From Bradyrhizobium sp. STM 3843 (lineage in GTDB: Bacteria > Pseudomonadota > Alphaproteobacteria > Rhizobiales > Xanthobacteraceae): 33,517 nt of DNA. Location of the stretch: assembly GCF_000239815.1 (NCBI RefSeq), contig NZ_CAFK01000171.1, positions 1-33,517 on the forward strand. Reading direction: 5' to 3'. Positions 25,424 through 32,834 of this stretch are shown in pieces. The notes under the pieces are model-generated. The model was not told the DNA's origin, made no database searches, and saw nothing but the letters and a program-made list of their open reading frames with translations. Each line of letters begins with the position of its first letter. Position 1 is the first letter of the stretch. The translations under genes and the position numbers were made by a program.

Positions 25424-26613
25424 CCGCGCTTGCGCTCACCGTCAACCGGCGCGAGGTCGAACTGCTCGCGGAGCCGCGGACGAGCCTGGCCGATATCGTG
25501 CGCGACAAGCTCGACCTGACCGGGACACATCTGGGCTGCGAGCATGGCGTCTGCGGTGCCTGCACGATCCTGCTCGACGGTGTGCCGGTGCGATCCTGCA
25601 TTACCTACGCAGCCGCCTGCGCGGGCGCCGATGTCACGACGATCGAGGGACTCGACGGCGACGAGATCGCGATCGAGCTGCGGGCAGCCTTCACCCGCGA
25701 GCATGCGCTCCAGTGCGGCTATTGCACGCCGGGAATGCTGGTGTCCGCGCGCGATCTCGTGTTGCGCCTGCCGGAAGCGGATGAGCGACAGATCCGGATC
25801 GGCATGAGCGGCAATCTCTGCCGCTGCACCGGCTATGTCGGCATCATCAGGGCTGTTGGCTTTGTCATCGCCGAACGCCGCGCGCGCGGCATCGCCCCAG
25901 AGCCGGATGGTGGGCGCAGGCTTTTGGGGCCGGCGGGCTCGGGCCACGGCTCATTCGGACTTGACGAACGACAGGACACGACACGGCCGACGCCGCTTGC
26001 AACTGCCGAAGCCAAAATCGCAAGCGATGTTGCGACGGATTTCAGGCCCGCGGCGGTCATCGCGCAATCGTTCGAGGTCGCTCATGCACCCGACAAGGTG
26101 TTCGCGCTGTTCGCCGATATCGCCGCGGTGGCTTCCTGCCTGCCGGGCGTGACGCTCGAAAGCGCAAGCGACCCGCAGCATATCCGCGGCGAGATTCGTG
26201 TCCAACTCGGACCGATCGTGGCCAGCTTTGTCGGTGTCGCGCAGGTCGAGCAAGATCCGTCGACCATGTCCGGTCGCATCGTCGGAGCGGGCGATGATCG
26301 GCGTAGCCGCTCGTCGGCACAAGGCGAGATCCGCTATGCGCTGGCACCGATCCGTCTCGGCGCTGCAACGCGGGTCGATCTGTCGATCGGCTACACGCTC
26401 ACCGGCTTGCTGGCCCAGGTTGGCCGCGCCGCCCTGGTGCGTGATGTCGCGCGACGCCTGGTGGCCGCGTTCGCAGACAATCTCGATCGGAACCTTTCGG
26501 GCGATGCACCGGGCGAGAGCCGACAGCAGGAGACTATCAACGCCCTGACGATGTTGGTCGACATCTTGCGGGAGCGCGTGCCCCGCTGGCTTGGAGGAGG
26601 CGGCCGCCATTAG
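25420..26613 (+). CDS. fusion of [2Fe-2S] subunit (CoxS) with CoxG-like SRPBCC domain
   Basis: A 397-residue fusion. Residues 1-155 are a complete molybdenum-hydroxylase iron-sulfur subunit: plant-type cluster cysteines C40, C45, C48 and C60 (GCEHGVCGAC), and the second cluster with C99, C102 (CGYC), C134 and C136 (CRC). A Gly/Pro/Arg-rich linker (about 156-207) leads to a CoxG/SRPBCC domain (about 211-370) with FEVAHAPDKVFALFADIAAV and CLPGV. CoxG is normally a separate accessory protein, associated in CO dehydrogenase systems with membrane recruitment of the enzyme. No stop or frameshift separates the parts, so this is a real fusion. It could tether this enzyme to the membrane. The start overlaps the FAD-subunit stop. 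Confidence 0.92.
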   Translation: MTALALTVNRREVELLAEPRTSLADIVRDKLDLTGTHLGCEHGVCGACTILLDGVPVRSCITYAAACAGADVTTIEGLDGDEIAIELRAAFTREHALQCGYCTPGMLVSARDLVLRLPEADERQIRIGMSGNLCRCTGYVGIIRAVGFVIAERRARGIAPEPDGGRRLLGPAGSGHGSFGLDERQDTTRPTPLATAEAKIASDVATDFRPAAVIAQSFEVAHAPDKVFALFADIAAVASCLPGVTLESASDPQHIRGEIRVQLGPIVASFVGVAQVEQDPSTMSGRIVGAGDDRRSRSSAQGEIRYALAPIRLGAATRVDLSIGYTLTGLLAQVGRAALVRDVARRLVAAFADNLDRNLSGDAPGESRQQETINALTMLVDILRERVPRWLGGGGRH

Positions 26614-26687
26614 CGGCCGAACAGAGAGGTTGCGGGATGGGGTGCCTCGGGCCGCATCGCGCGTAACTGGTATGCGACGGAGATGAC

Positions 26688-27845
26688 ATGATGCGAAGCC
26701 TTCGGACTGTTTCCTTCATTGCGCTGGCAACGGCCTGCCTCGGCGGCAGCGCGCTGGCGGCAGATACCATCAAGATCGGCGTGAACGAGCCCTTGACCGG
26801 CGCGTTCGCGGCTTCCGGCACCTATGTCGTGAATGGCGCCAAGATCGCCGCCGACGAGATCAACGCCAAGGGCGGGCTTCTCGGCAAACAGGTCGAGCTG
26901 GTGATCGAAGACAATAAGAGCAATCCGACCGAGGCCGCAGCGGTCGCGGAGAAGCTCATCACCAGCGACAAGACGCCGGTGATGATGGGCGCGTGGGGCT
27001 CCAGTCTGACGCTGGCCGTGATGCCGAAGCTGATGGAATATGAGGTCCCGATGGTGGTCGAGACGTCATCCTCCTCCAAGATCACGACCACCGGAAATCC
27101 CTACATCTTCCGCATCTCGCCGCCTTCGTCGGTGGAGGCCGCCGCGTTCAAGACGATCGTCGACAAGCTGGCGCTGAAGAAGGTCGATTTCCTCGTCATC
27201 AATAATGACTGGGGCCGTGGCACGGCCGAAGACTTCAGCAAGATGATGAAAGAGAAGGGTATCGAGATCGGCGTCGTCGAAACCATGGACCAGGGCGCGC
27301 AGGACATGAGCGCCCAGCTATCCAAGCTGAAAGGGACCGATTCCGAGACCATTATCGTGACGACGGCGGTGGATCAGCTGACGCTGATCTTCAAGCAGGC
27401 GGCTGCCCTCGGTCTGAAGAAGCGCATCATCACCACCGGCGGTTCGCAGAATCCGGACCAGATCATCGCCCAGGCCGGCGCCGCCGCGAACGGCACCATG
27501 CACCTGACCACCTTCCTGCCGTGGTTTCCCGACCAGACCCCCAATCCGGAAGCGACCAAATATTTCATCAGCGAATGGAAGAAGCGCGGTTTTGATTTCG
27601 CCGGCTGCACCGAGAGCTTCCGCGGCTATGACGGCATCCGCACCGCGGCCGCCGCGATCGAGAAGGCGGGCAAGGCCGACCCTGCGGCGATCAAGGCCGC
27701 GCTGTGGGATATCGACGTCAAGGGTCTGAACGGCGACATCCTGTTCAAGAAGTCCGGCCCCGCTGGCAAGGAGAGCGGGCAGAGCCAGCCGAACGTCTAT
27801 CTCATCGAGATCGACGACGGCAAAGTCGGCATGAAGAGCCTGTGA
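26688..27845 (+). CDS. ABC transporter substrate-binding protein (Liv/HAAT type)
   Basis: A 385-residue periplasmic binding protein of the branched-chain amino acid/amide (HAAT) class. The signal peptide ends near ALAA (residue 24-25), and the mature part begins DTIKIGVNEPLTGAFAASG, with NGAKIAADEINAKGGLLGKQVELVIEDNKSNP as the class signature, split here by the first lobe. Such proteins bind amino acids, amides, urea or aromatic acids. The ATG at 26688 or the adjacent 26691 may be used; GGAG upstream suits 26691 slightly better. It starts 74 bases after the Mo-hydroxylase genes, in the same operon, and implies import of the operon's substrate. Confidence 0.93.
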   Translation: MMRSLRTVSFIALATACLGGSALAADTIKIGVNEPLTGAFAASGTYVVNGAKIAADEINAKGGLLGKQVELVIEDNKSNPTEAAAVAEKLITSDKTPVMMGAWGSSLTLAVMPKLMEYEVPMVVETSSSSKITTTGNPYIFRISPPSSVEAAAFKTIVDKLALKKVDFLVINNDWGRGTAEDFSKMMKEKGIEIGVVETMDQGAQDMSAQLSKLKGTDSETIIVTTAVDQLTLIFKQAAALGLKKRIITTGGSQNPDQIIAQAGAAANGTMHLTTFLPWFPDQTPNPEATKYFISEWKKRGFDFAGCTESFRGYDGIRTAAAAIEKAGKADPAAIKAALWDIDVKGLNGDILFKKSGPAGKESGQSQPNVYLIEIDDGKVGMKSL

Positions 27846-27903
27846 GGTGAACAACCACGGGCGGTGCGCTCGCGCTTCGCCCACACCGGCGTGAGGACGG
27901 CAT

Positions 27904-28776
27904 TTGAGCGAATTTCTCCAGCATCTTCTCAACACGCTCGTGCTCGGCGGCACCTACGCGCTGCTCGGCATCGGGCTCACGCTGATCTTCGGCATCATGA
28001 ATGTCGTGAATTTCACCCACGGCATTCTCTATACATTCGGCGCCTACATCATGTTCATCGTGGTGCAGAAGCTGGAGCTGAATTTCTTTCTGGCGCTGCC
28101 AGTGGCGGTCATCAGCGGCTGGCTGCTCGGCGCGCTGGTCGAACTGACCCTGTTGCGGCCGTTCCGCGGTTCCGACATCGACACCACCATGCTGGTGATG
28201 ATCGGGGCCTGGATCGCGATGCAGTCGGCAACACTCTGGGTATGGGGTGGGGTGGCGAAATCAGTGCCGACGCCATTTCCGGAAGCGCCGCTTGTGCTTG
28301 GCCCGGTCTCGGTTTCCTGGCTGCGGCTGTTCGTGCTCGCTGCCGCAGCGCTGCTGATCGTGCTCACCTATGTTCTGATCAATCGCACCCGGCTCGGCTG
28401 TGCGATGCGTGCGACGTTCCAGGATCACGACACGGCGGCGCTGATGGGCGTCAACGTCGACCTGGTCTATACCTCGACCTTTGCGGTCGGCTCCAGCCTT
28501 GCCGCGGCCGCCGGCGCGCTGCTCGGACCCGTCTACGTCGTCTATCCGCAGATGGGCGATCTCGCCGCCGTCAAAGCCTTCGCGATCGTCATTCTCGGTG
28601 GGCTTGGCAACATCACCGGCGCGGTCATCGGCGGCTTCATCCTGGCTCTCGCCGAGGAGCTCGGGGCCGGCTATGTCTCGTCGGGCTATCGCGACGCGAT
28701 GGGCTTCCTGATCATCATCGCGGTGCTGATCTTCCGGCCGACCGGCTTGTTTCCCCGCGCGGAGCGAGTCGGATGA
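27904..28776 (+). CDS. ABC transporter permease (LivH type)
   Basis: A 290-residue inner-membrane permease with about eight helices. LivH hallmarks: GGTYALLGIGLTLIFGIMNVVNFTHG at the N-terminus, LGCAMRATFQDHDTAALMGVNVD (the EAA-like coupling loop), and KAFAIVILGGLGNITGAVIGGF near the end. It starts at TTG (27904) with GAGGA about 8 bases upstream; no ATG gives a full-length N-terminus. The 58-base gap after the binding-protein gene contains a weak hairpin (GGGCG and CGCCC arms). The stop overlaps the LivM-type start by ATGA. Confidence 0.94.
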   Translation: MSEFLQHLLNTLVLGGTYALLGIGLTLIFGIMNVVNFTHGILYTFGAYIMFIVVQKLELNFFLALPVAVISGWLLGALVELTLLRPFRGSDIDTTMLVMIGAWIAMQSATLWVWGGVAKSVPTPFPEAPLVLGPVSVSWLRLFVLAAAALLIVLTYVLINRTRLGCAMRATFQDHDTAALMGVNVDLVYTSTFAVGSSLAAAAGALLGPVYVVYPQMGDLAAVKAFAIVILGGLGNITGAVIGGFILALAEELGAGYVSSGYRDAMGFLIIIAVLIFRPTGLFPRAERVG

Positions 28777-29807
28777 AACTGGCGGTGTCCATCGCGGCCG
28801 TCGCAGCGCTCGCCTCAGTGCCGCTCTGGCTGCGAGATCCCTATCTCCTGAACGCGCTGATCACGACCGGCATCTTCGTGATCGGCGCGATGAGCCTCAA
28901 CCTTTTGCTTGGCTTCACCGGTCAGCTCAGCCTCGGCCACATCGCCTTCTTCGGCATCGGCGCCTATGTCAGCGCATTGACCTCGCTCGGCTTCGATATC
29001 GGGCTTCCCGGCGGCTTTCGCATCGTGCATGAGCCCTGGCCGCCGCTCGCGGGCTTCGCGCTCGCCGTGCTCGTGGCCGCGTTATGCGGCTATCTGGTCG
29101 GGCGGCTGTCGTTCCGGGTGCGCGGCGCTTATTTCGTGATCGTCACGATCTCCTTTGCGGAAGTGGTGCGGCTGGTCGCGCTGAACTGGGTCGAGCTGAC
29201 GCAGGGGCCTCTGGCGCTGACCAGCATTCCACCGATGCAGGTCGGCTGGCCGGGCCTCGGCGAGTTCGTGTTCAGGACCAAGCTGCATAACTACTACCTC
29301 GTGCTCGGCACCGCTGCCCTCTGTTATCTTCTGATCGCACGACTCGTCGACTCGCAGTTCGGTCGCGCCATGCGCGCCCTGATGGAGAACGAGACGCTGG
29401 CGGTCTCGATCGGTATCGATGTGACGAGGACGCTGAGCATCGCCGCCATGGTCTCGGCTGGCATCGCTGGAGCGGCCGGCAGCCTTTATGCGCATTACAT
29501 GAAGATCATTGATCCCGAAGTGTTTGCCTTCATCAATACCGTGACGATGGTGATCATGGTCATCACCGGTGGCAAGGGATCATTGGCCGGCCCGGTCGTC
29601 GGTGGCTTGATCTTCGGGTTGATGCCCGTTGCGCTTCGTCCGGTGATGGCGCCGGAGGCGCAATGGATCGCCTATGGCGGGATCCTGATCGCCATCCTGT
29701 TCCTGATGCCGCGCGGCATCGTGCCCGCTCTTGCAAGGCACTTTCCGCGACCGAATCCGGCTGCACCGGAGGCCTTCGCCAACCGCGACGCGAAGGAGAG
29801 CGCGTGA
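28773..29807 (+). CDS. ABC transporter permease (LivM type)
   Basis: A 344-residue inner-membrane permease. LivM motifs include MSLNLLLGFTGQLSLGHIAFFGIGAY near residue 40, FRVRGAYFVIVTISFAEV, the coupling loop GRAMRALMENETLAVSIGIDV and MVITGGKGSLAGPVVGG. The frame is open far upstream through the LivH-type gene, but the ATG at 28773, overlapping that gene's stop, begins a proper membrane segment. The C-terminal 35 residues are a charged cytoplasmic tail. The stop shares one base with the next start (TGATG). Confidence 0.94.
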   Translation: MKLAVSIAAVAALASVPLWLRDPYLLNALITTGIFVIGAMSLNLLLGFTGQLSLGHIAFFGIGAYVSALTSLGFDIGLPGGFRIVHEPWPPLAGFALAVLVAALCGYLVGRLSFRVRGAYFVIVTISFAEVVRLVALNWVELTQGPLALTSIPPMQVGWPGLGEFVFRTKLHNYYLVLGTAALCYLLIARLVDSQFGRAMRALMENETLAVSIGIDVTRTLSIAAMVSAGIAGAAGSLYAHYMKIIDPEVFAFINTVTMVIMVITGGKGSLAGPVVGGLIFGLMPVALRPVMAPEAQWIAYGGILIAILFLMPRGIVPALARHFPRPNPAAPEAFANRDAKESA

Positions 29808-30583
29808 TGGCGGAAGCGGCGCTGCGCGTCGACAAGGTCGCGATGCATTTCGGCGGGCTGGTCGCGATTTCCGACATGACCTTCGTCGTGGGTGAGGGCG
29901 AGATCGTCAGCCTGATCGGGCCGAACGGCGCGGGTAAGACCACCGCCTTCAATGTCGTGACGGGTTTTCTCACCCCGACGCATGGCGAGGTCAGCTACCG
30001 CGGCCAGGTGCTGACCGGGCTGAAGCCGCAGCAGATCGCGAGCCTTGGGCTGGTCAGGACGTTTCAGCGCACCAGCGTGTTTCCAAACGACACCGTCTAC
30101 CAGAATGTGGTGATCGGGCTGCACCGACGCGGCAAGGCAACGCTGTTGTCCTCCATTCTGGGCTTGCCGGGGGCACGCCAATCGGAGGCGGCATCGAGAC
30201 GGGAGGCGGTCCAGCTCATCGAATGGATTGGGCTTGGGCGGCGCGCCCATGATCTGGCCGGATCACTGTCCTACGGCGAGCAACGGCTGGTCGGAGTGGC
30301 CGTGGCGCTCGCCGCCGAACCCTCGATGCTGCTGCTCGACGAGCCGGTGTCAGGCATGAATGCGTCGGAGACGCACACCTTCGTGCAGTTGATCCGCAAG
30401 CTCCGCGACCGCGGCATCACGATCCTGCTGGTGGAGCACGACATGCCGATGGTGATGAGCGTCTCCGACCGCATCGTGGTCTTGAACTATGGCCGGATCA
30501 TCGCCGAGGGTCCTCCTGACGCGATCCGCAACGATCCCGCCGTGATCGAGGCCTATCTCGGCCAGGGCGTGAAGCATGCTTGA
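29807..30583 (+). CDS. ABC transporter ATP-binding protein (LivG type)
   Basis: A 258-residue ATPase. Walker A is GPNGAGKTT (38-46), the signature is LSYGEQ (154-159, a Tyr variant common in LivG proteins) and Walker B is LLLDEP (175-180), followed by VSGMNASET and the switch histidine in LLVEHDM. The LivG-type insert (HRRGKATLLSSILGLPG) after the Q-loop is present. The ATG at 29807 overlaps the permease stop by one base. It forms a heterodimer with the next gene's product to power import. Confidence 0.95.
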   Translation: MAEAALRVDKVAMHFGGLVAISDMTFVVGEGEIVSLIGPNGAGKTTAFNVVTGFLTPTHGEVSYRGQVLTGLKPQQIASLGLVRTFQRTSVFPNDTVYQNVVIGLHRRGKATLLSSILGLPGARQSEAASRREAVQLIEWIGLGRRAHDLAGSLSYGEQRLVGVAVALAAEPSMLLLDEPVSGMNASETHTFVQLIRKLRDRGITILLVEHDMPMVMSVSDRIVVLNYGRIIAEGPPDAIRNDPAVIEAYLGQGVKHA

Positions 30584-31280
30584 AGTGCGTGACATGGTTT
30601 GCGGCTATGGCGGCGTCACGGCGCTGCACGGCATCTCGCTCGAGGTCAAAGCGGGACAGCTGGTGGCGCTGATCGGCGCCAATGGGGCCGGCAAGAGCAC
30701 GACCTTGCGCGCAATCTCCGGCCTCGTGCCATTGCGCGCGGGATCGATCCGCTTTCATGGCCAGGACATTGGCGGCGTCCGGCCGCCGCGCATCCTCGCC
30801 GCTGGTCTTGCGCATTGTCCGGAAGGCCGCCGCGTCTTCCCGCATATGAGCGTCGAGGAAAATCTCGATATGGGGGCCTATCTGCGCAGCGACCGCAGCG
30901 AGGTCGCGGCGGATCGCGATCGTATCTACAGCGAATTTCCGCGGCTGGCGGAGCGCAGGAAGCAGGCCGCCGGCACGCTGTCAGGCGGCGAGCAGCAGAT
31001 GCTGGCAATCGGCCGCGCGCTGATGTCGCGACCCCGGCTCGTGATGTTCGACGAGCCGTCGCTTGGGCTGGCGCCGAATATCGTCGAACGGACCTTTGCG
31101 ATCATCCGCCGCATCAGAGACTCCGGAACGACCGTGCTGCTGGTTGAACAGAATGCGTTCGCCGCGCTCGATATGTGCGACTACGCCTTTCTGTTGGAGA
31201 GTGGGCGGATCGTGCTGTCGGGATCGGGCGCGGAGTTGATCGCGAACGAACACGTCCGGAAGGCCTATCTTGGTGGATGA
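30576..31280 (+). CDS. ABC transporter ATP-binding protein (LivF type)
   Basis: A 234-residue ATPase. Walker A is GANGAGKS (34-41), the signature LSGGEQ (135-140) and Walker B/D-loop FDEPSLGL (158-165), followed by the LivF-typical APNIVERTF and LLVEQNAFAAL. It has the usual LivF EGRRVFPHMSVEENL motif. The start lies inside the last eight bases of the LivG-type gene, and its own end overlaps the Rieske gene by 11 bases, showing a tightly packed operon. Confidence 0.95.
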   Translation: MLEVRDMVCGYGGVTALHGISLEVKAGQLVALIGANGAGKSTTLRAISGLVPLRAGSIRFHGQDIGGVRPPRILAAGLAHCPEGRRVFPHMSVEENLDMGAYLRSDRSEVAADRDRIYSEFPRLAERRKQAAGTLSGGEQQMLAIGRALMSRPRLVMFDEPSLGLAPNIVERTFAIIRRIRDSGTTVLLVEQNAFAALDMCDYAFLLESGRIVLSGSGAELIANEHVRKAYLGG

Positions 31281-31644
31281 TCATCTGCCCGGGGACTCCG
31301 CAGGGTCGCATGGCCTCTGGTTTCCCGTTTGTGATTTCAAGCGGCTCGTGGATGCCGGCATCGTGCCGGTCCGCGTCGCCGGACTAGATCTGGTGCTGAT
31401 GGCGAGTGAAGGCGGTGCGTTCGCCTGCGAACGCGCTTGTCCGCACGAACAGGCCGATCTCGCCGGTGGCCGCGTCTCCGGCGGCCGGTTGTTCTGCCCG
31501 CGCCATGCCGCCTCCTTCTATCTCACGGACGGCGCGGTCTCCTCGGGCTGGCAGATACGGCCGTTGCGGCTCTATCCAGTGCGGGTCGAGCGGGGCGAGG
31601 TCCTCATCGACGCCGCCGCGCTGAAATCGGCAGGTGAGGGATAG
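31270..31644 (+). CDS. small Rieske [2Fe-2S] protein
   Basis: A 124-residue soluble protein with a Rieske cluster motif: C57-P-H59 (RACPHEQADL) and C76-P-R-H79 (LFCPRHAASF), 16 residues apart, with the usual flanking beta strands. It has no signal peptide, membrane helix or oxygenase domain, so it is a ferredoxin-type Rieske protein. It starts at TTG (31270) or GTG (31273); GGAAGG at 31258-31263 supports the first. It is the last gene of the operon and overlaps the LivF-type gene by 11 bases. No oxygenase gene is nearby, so it may carry electrons from or to the molybdenum hydroxylase, or serve an oxygenase encoded elsewhere. Confidence 0.9.
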   Translation: MVDDHLPGDSAGSHGLWFPVCDFKRLVDAGIVPVRVAGLDLVLMASEGGAFACERACPHEQADLAGGRVSGGRLFCPRHAASFYLTDGAVSSGWQIRPLRLYPVRVERGEVLIDAAALKSAGEG

Positions 31645-31650
31645 CCTGCG

Positions 31651-32511
31651 TCAAGGAAGAAGTTCGCGGGCAGCTTTGACCAATGCGCCATCGGGCCGGC
31701 GCAGCTCGGCAAGGATCGTGAAGTGGTCGGCGCCATCGATCGGAAGCAGCCGTCCCGGCGCGCCGGCTGTGCTGCGCCGCTCATGGAAGTTGATCGAATC
31801 CAGCACGAGCGCCGGAAGCTCGTTGGTGCCATAGGCGATATCGAGACGCTTGTTGACCACCGGCAGCCGTAGCGGCGACAGCGTCTCGATCTCCTTATTG
31901 GTAAGCTTCAGCGCAGTGTTCAATCCGGTATCGCGGATCGGCGCGAGTTCGTACACGCCAGAGATCGCGAGGCCCGCGGCAACGCGCGGATGATCGAGCG
32001 TCATCGCGACCAGATGCCCGCCGGCGGACCAGCCCGAGGTGACCACGGGACCGGCGATCCCGTGCGCCGCGCCGTTCTCGGCGAGCCAGTCCAAGGCGCT
32101 ACGGATCTCATCGACGATCTGCGTCAGGGAGACGTCTGGAGCCAACGAATAGCCGGGTATTGCCACCGACCAGCCATGCGAGGCGACGCCTTCGACCAGC
32201 ATGGCGAACAGCTCGCGCGAATTGCGTTGCCAGTAACCGCCATGAATGAAGACCAGGCACGGGGCGTTGGGATCACGGGCCGGATAGAGATCGATCTTGT
32301 TTCGCTCGCGCGGACCGTAAGGCAGGTCGAGCGCCGAGTGGAGCGTCGCGCGCGCACGGGCAGAGGCTGCATTGCGTTCGGCGATCAGCTCCGGGCTGTT
32401 CTTGACTGCGCGGTTGTTGTCATAGGCGGCATCCCGCTCGCTCTGCGACAGCCTGCCCCAGTGCTCGCGGGGATCGTCAGGACGATGCTGGGTGGCGGCA
32501 GCATTGTTCAT
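31651..32511 (-). CDS. alpha/beta hydrolase, kynurenine formamidase-like
   Basis: A 286-residue cytoplasmic hydrolase. The oxyanion-hole motif HGGYW is at 90-94, the nucleophile is S162 in GWSAGG (160-165), and the catalytic His is probably H263 (DGADHFT). The layout, including the N-terminal helical segment and NKIDLYPARDPNAPCLVFIHGGYW, resembles the bacterial arylformamidase-like branch and carboxylesterases of that group. The ATG at 32511 has GGAG 8 bases upstream; the longer open frame upstream is rejected. It is convergent with the operon, only six bases from the Rieske stop. It could hydrolyse formyl- or acyl-amide products, but this rests on family resemblance and neighbourhood. Confidence 0.85.
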   Translation of the reverse strand: MNNAAATQHRPDDPREHWGRLSQSERDAAYDNNRAVKNSPELIAERNAASARARATLHSALDLPYGPRERNKIDLYPARDPNAPCLVFIHGGYWQRNSRELFAMLVEGVASHGWSVAIPGYSLAPDVSLTQIVDEIRSALDWLAENGAAHGIAGPVVTSGWSAGGHLVAMTLDHPRVAAGLAISGVYELAPIRDTGLNTALKLTNKEIETLSPLRLPVVNKRLDIAYGTNELPALVLDSINFHERRSTAGAPGRLLPIDGADHFTILAELRRPDGALVKAARELLP

Positions 32512-32834
32512 TCGCTCATCTCCTTGAGCTCGGCCGTTCTGCAACCAGCACGAACGTCTGCCTGACTGTTGTGTGATGCTCATTCCATGTGTATTCAGTG
32601 TCGCCCAGGCGTCTAGCACGACGACGAGAGCGAGACCAAGCGGAGGTGCTCATGCAGTCTCTGCCCAGATCGGGCCCGAGTATATATCAATTGCTCATTT
32701 TGCGCGCAGCTGTCGCCTAATATACTGGCGCAGCGTCCTCTTTTCCTTGATTGTCGATTCGGTCATAAGCAAATTTTGGCGTATCCGCTGCGAGCGATAC
32801 GCCTTTGGGATTTCAAGGGTAACTTCGGTCGATC
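32512..32834. other. divergent intergenic region with a weak sigma-54-like site
   Basis: About 320 bases between the hydrolase (minus) and the AmiC-like gene (plus). At 32777-32791 TGGC-N8-TGC has the GG-N10-GC spacing of a sigma-54 promoter on the plus strand, but lacks the consensus C/A and one T, so support is weak. It lies about 45 bases before the ATG at 32835. The region is more AT-rich than its surroundings around 32680-32780. No gene or strong palindrome was seen. Confidence 0.35.

Noticed and set aside
22212..26613. Carbon monoxide dehydrogenase (coxLMS) identity
   Set aside because: The large subunit lacks the form I active-site Cys loop, and the other cox maturation genes are not present.
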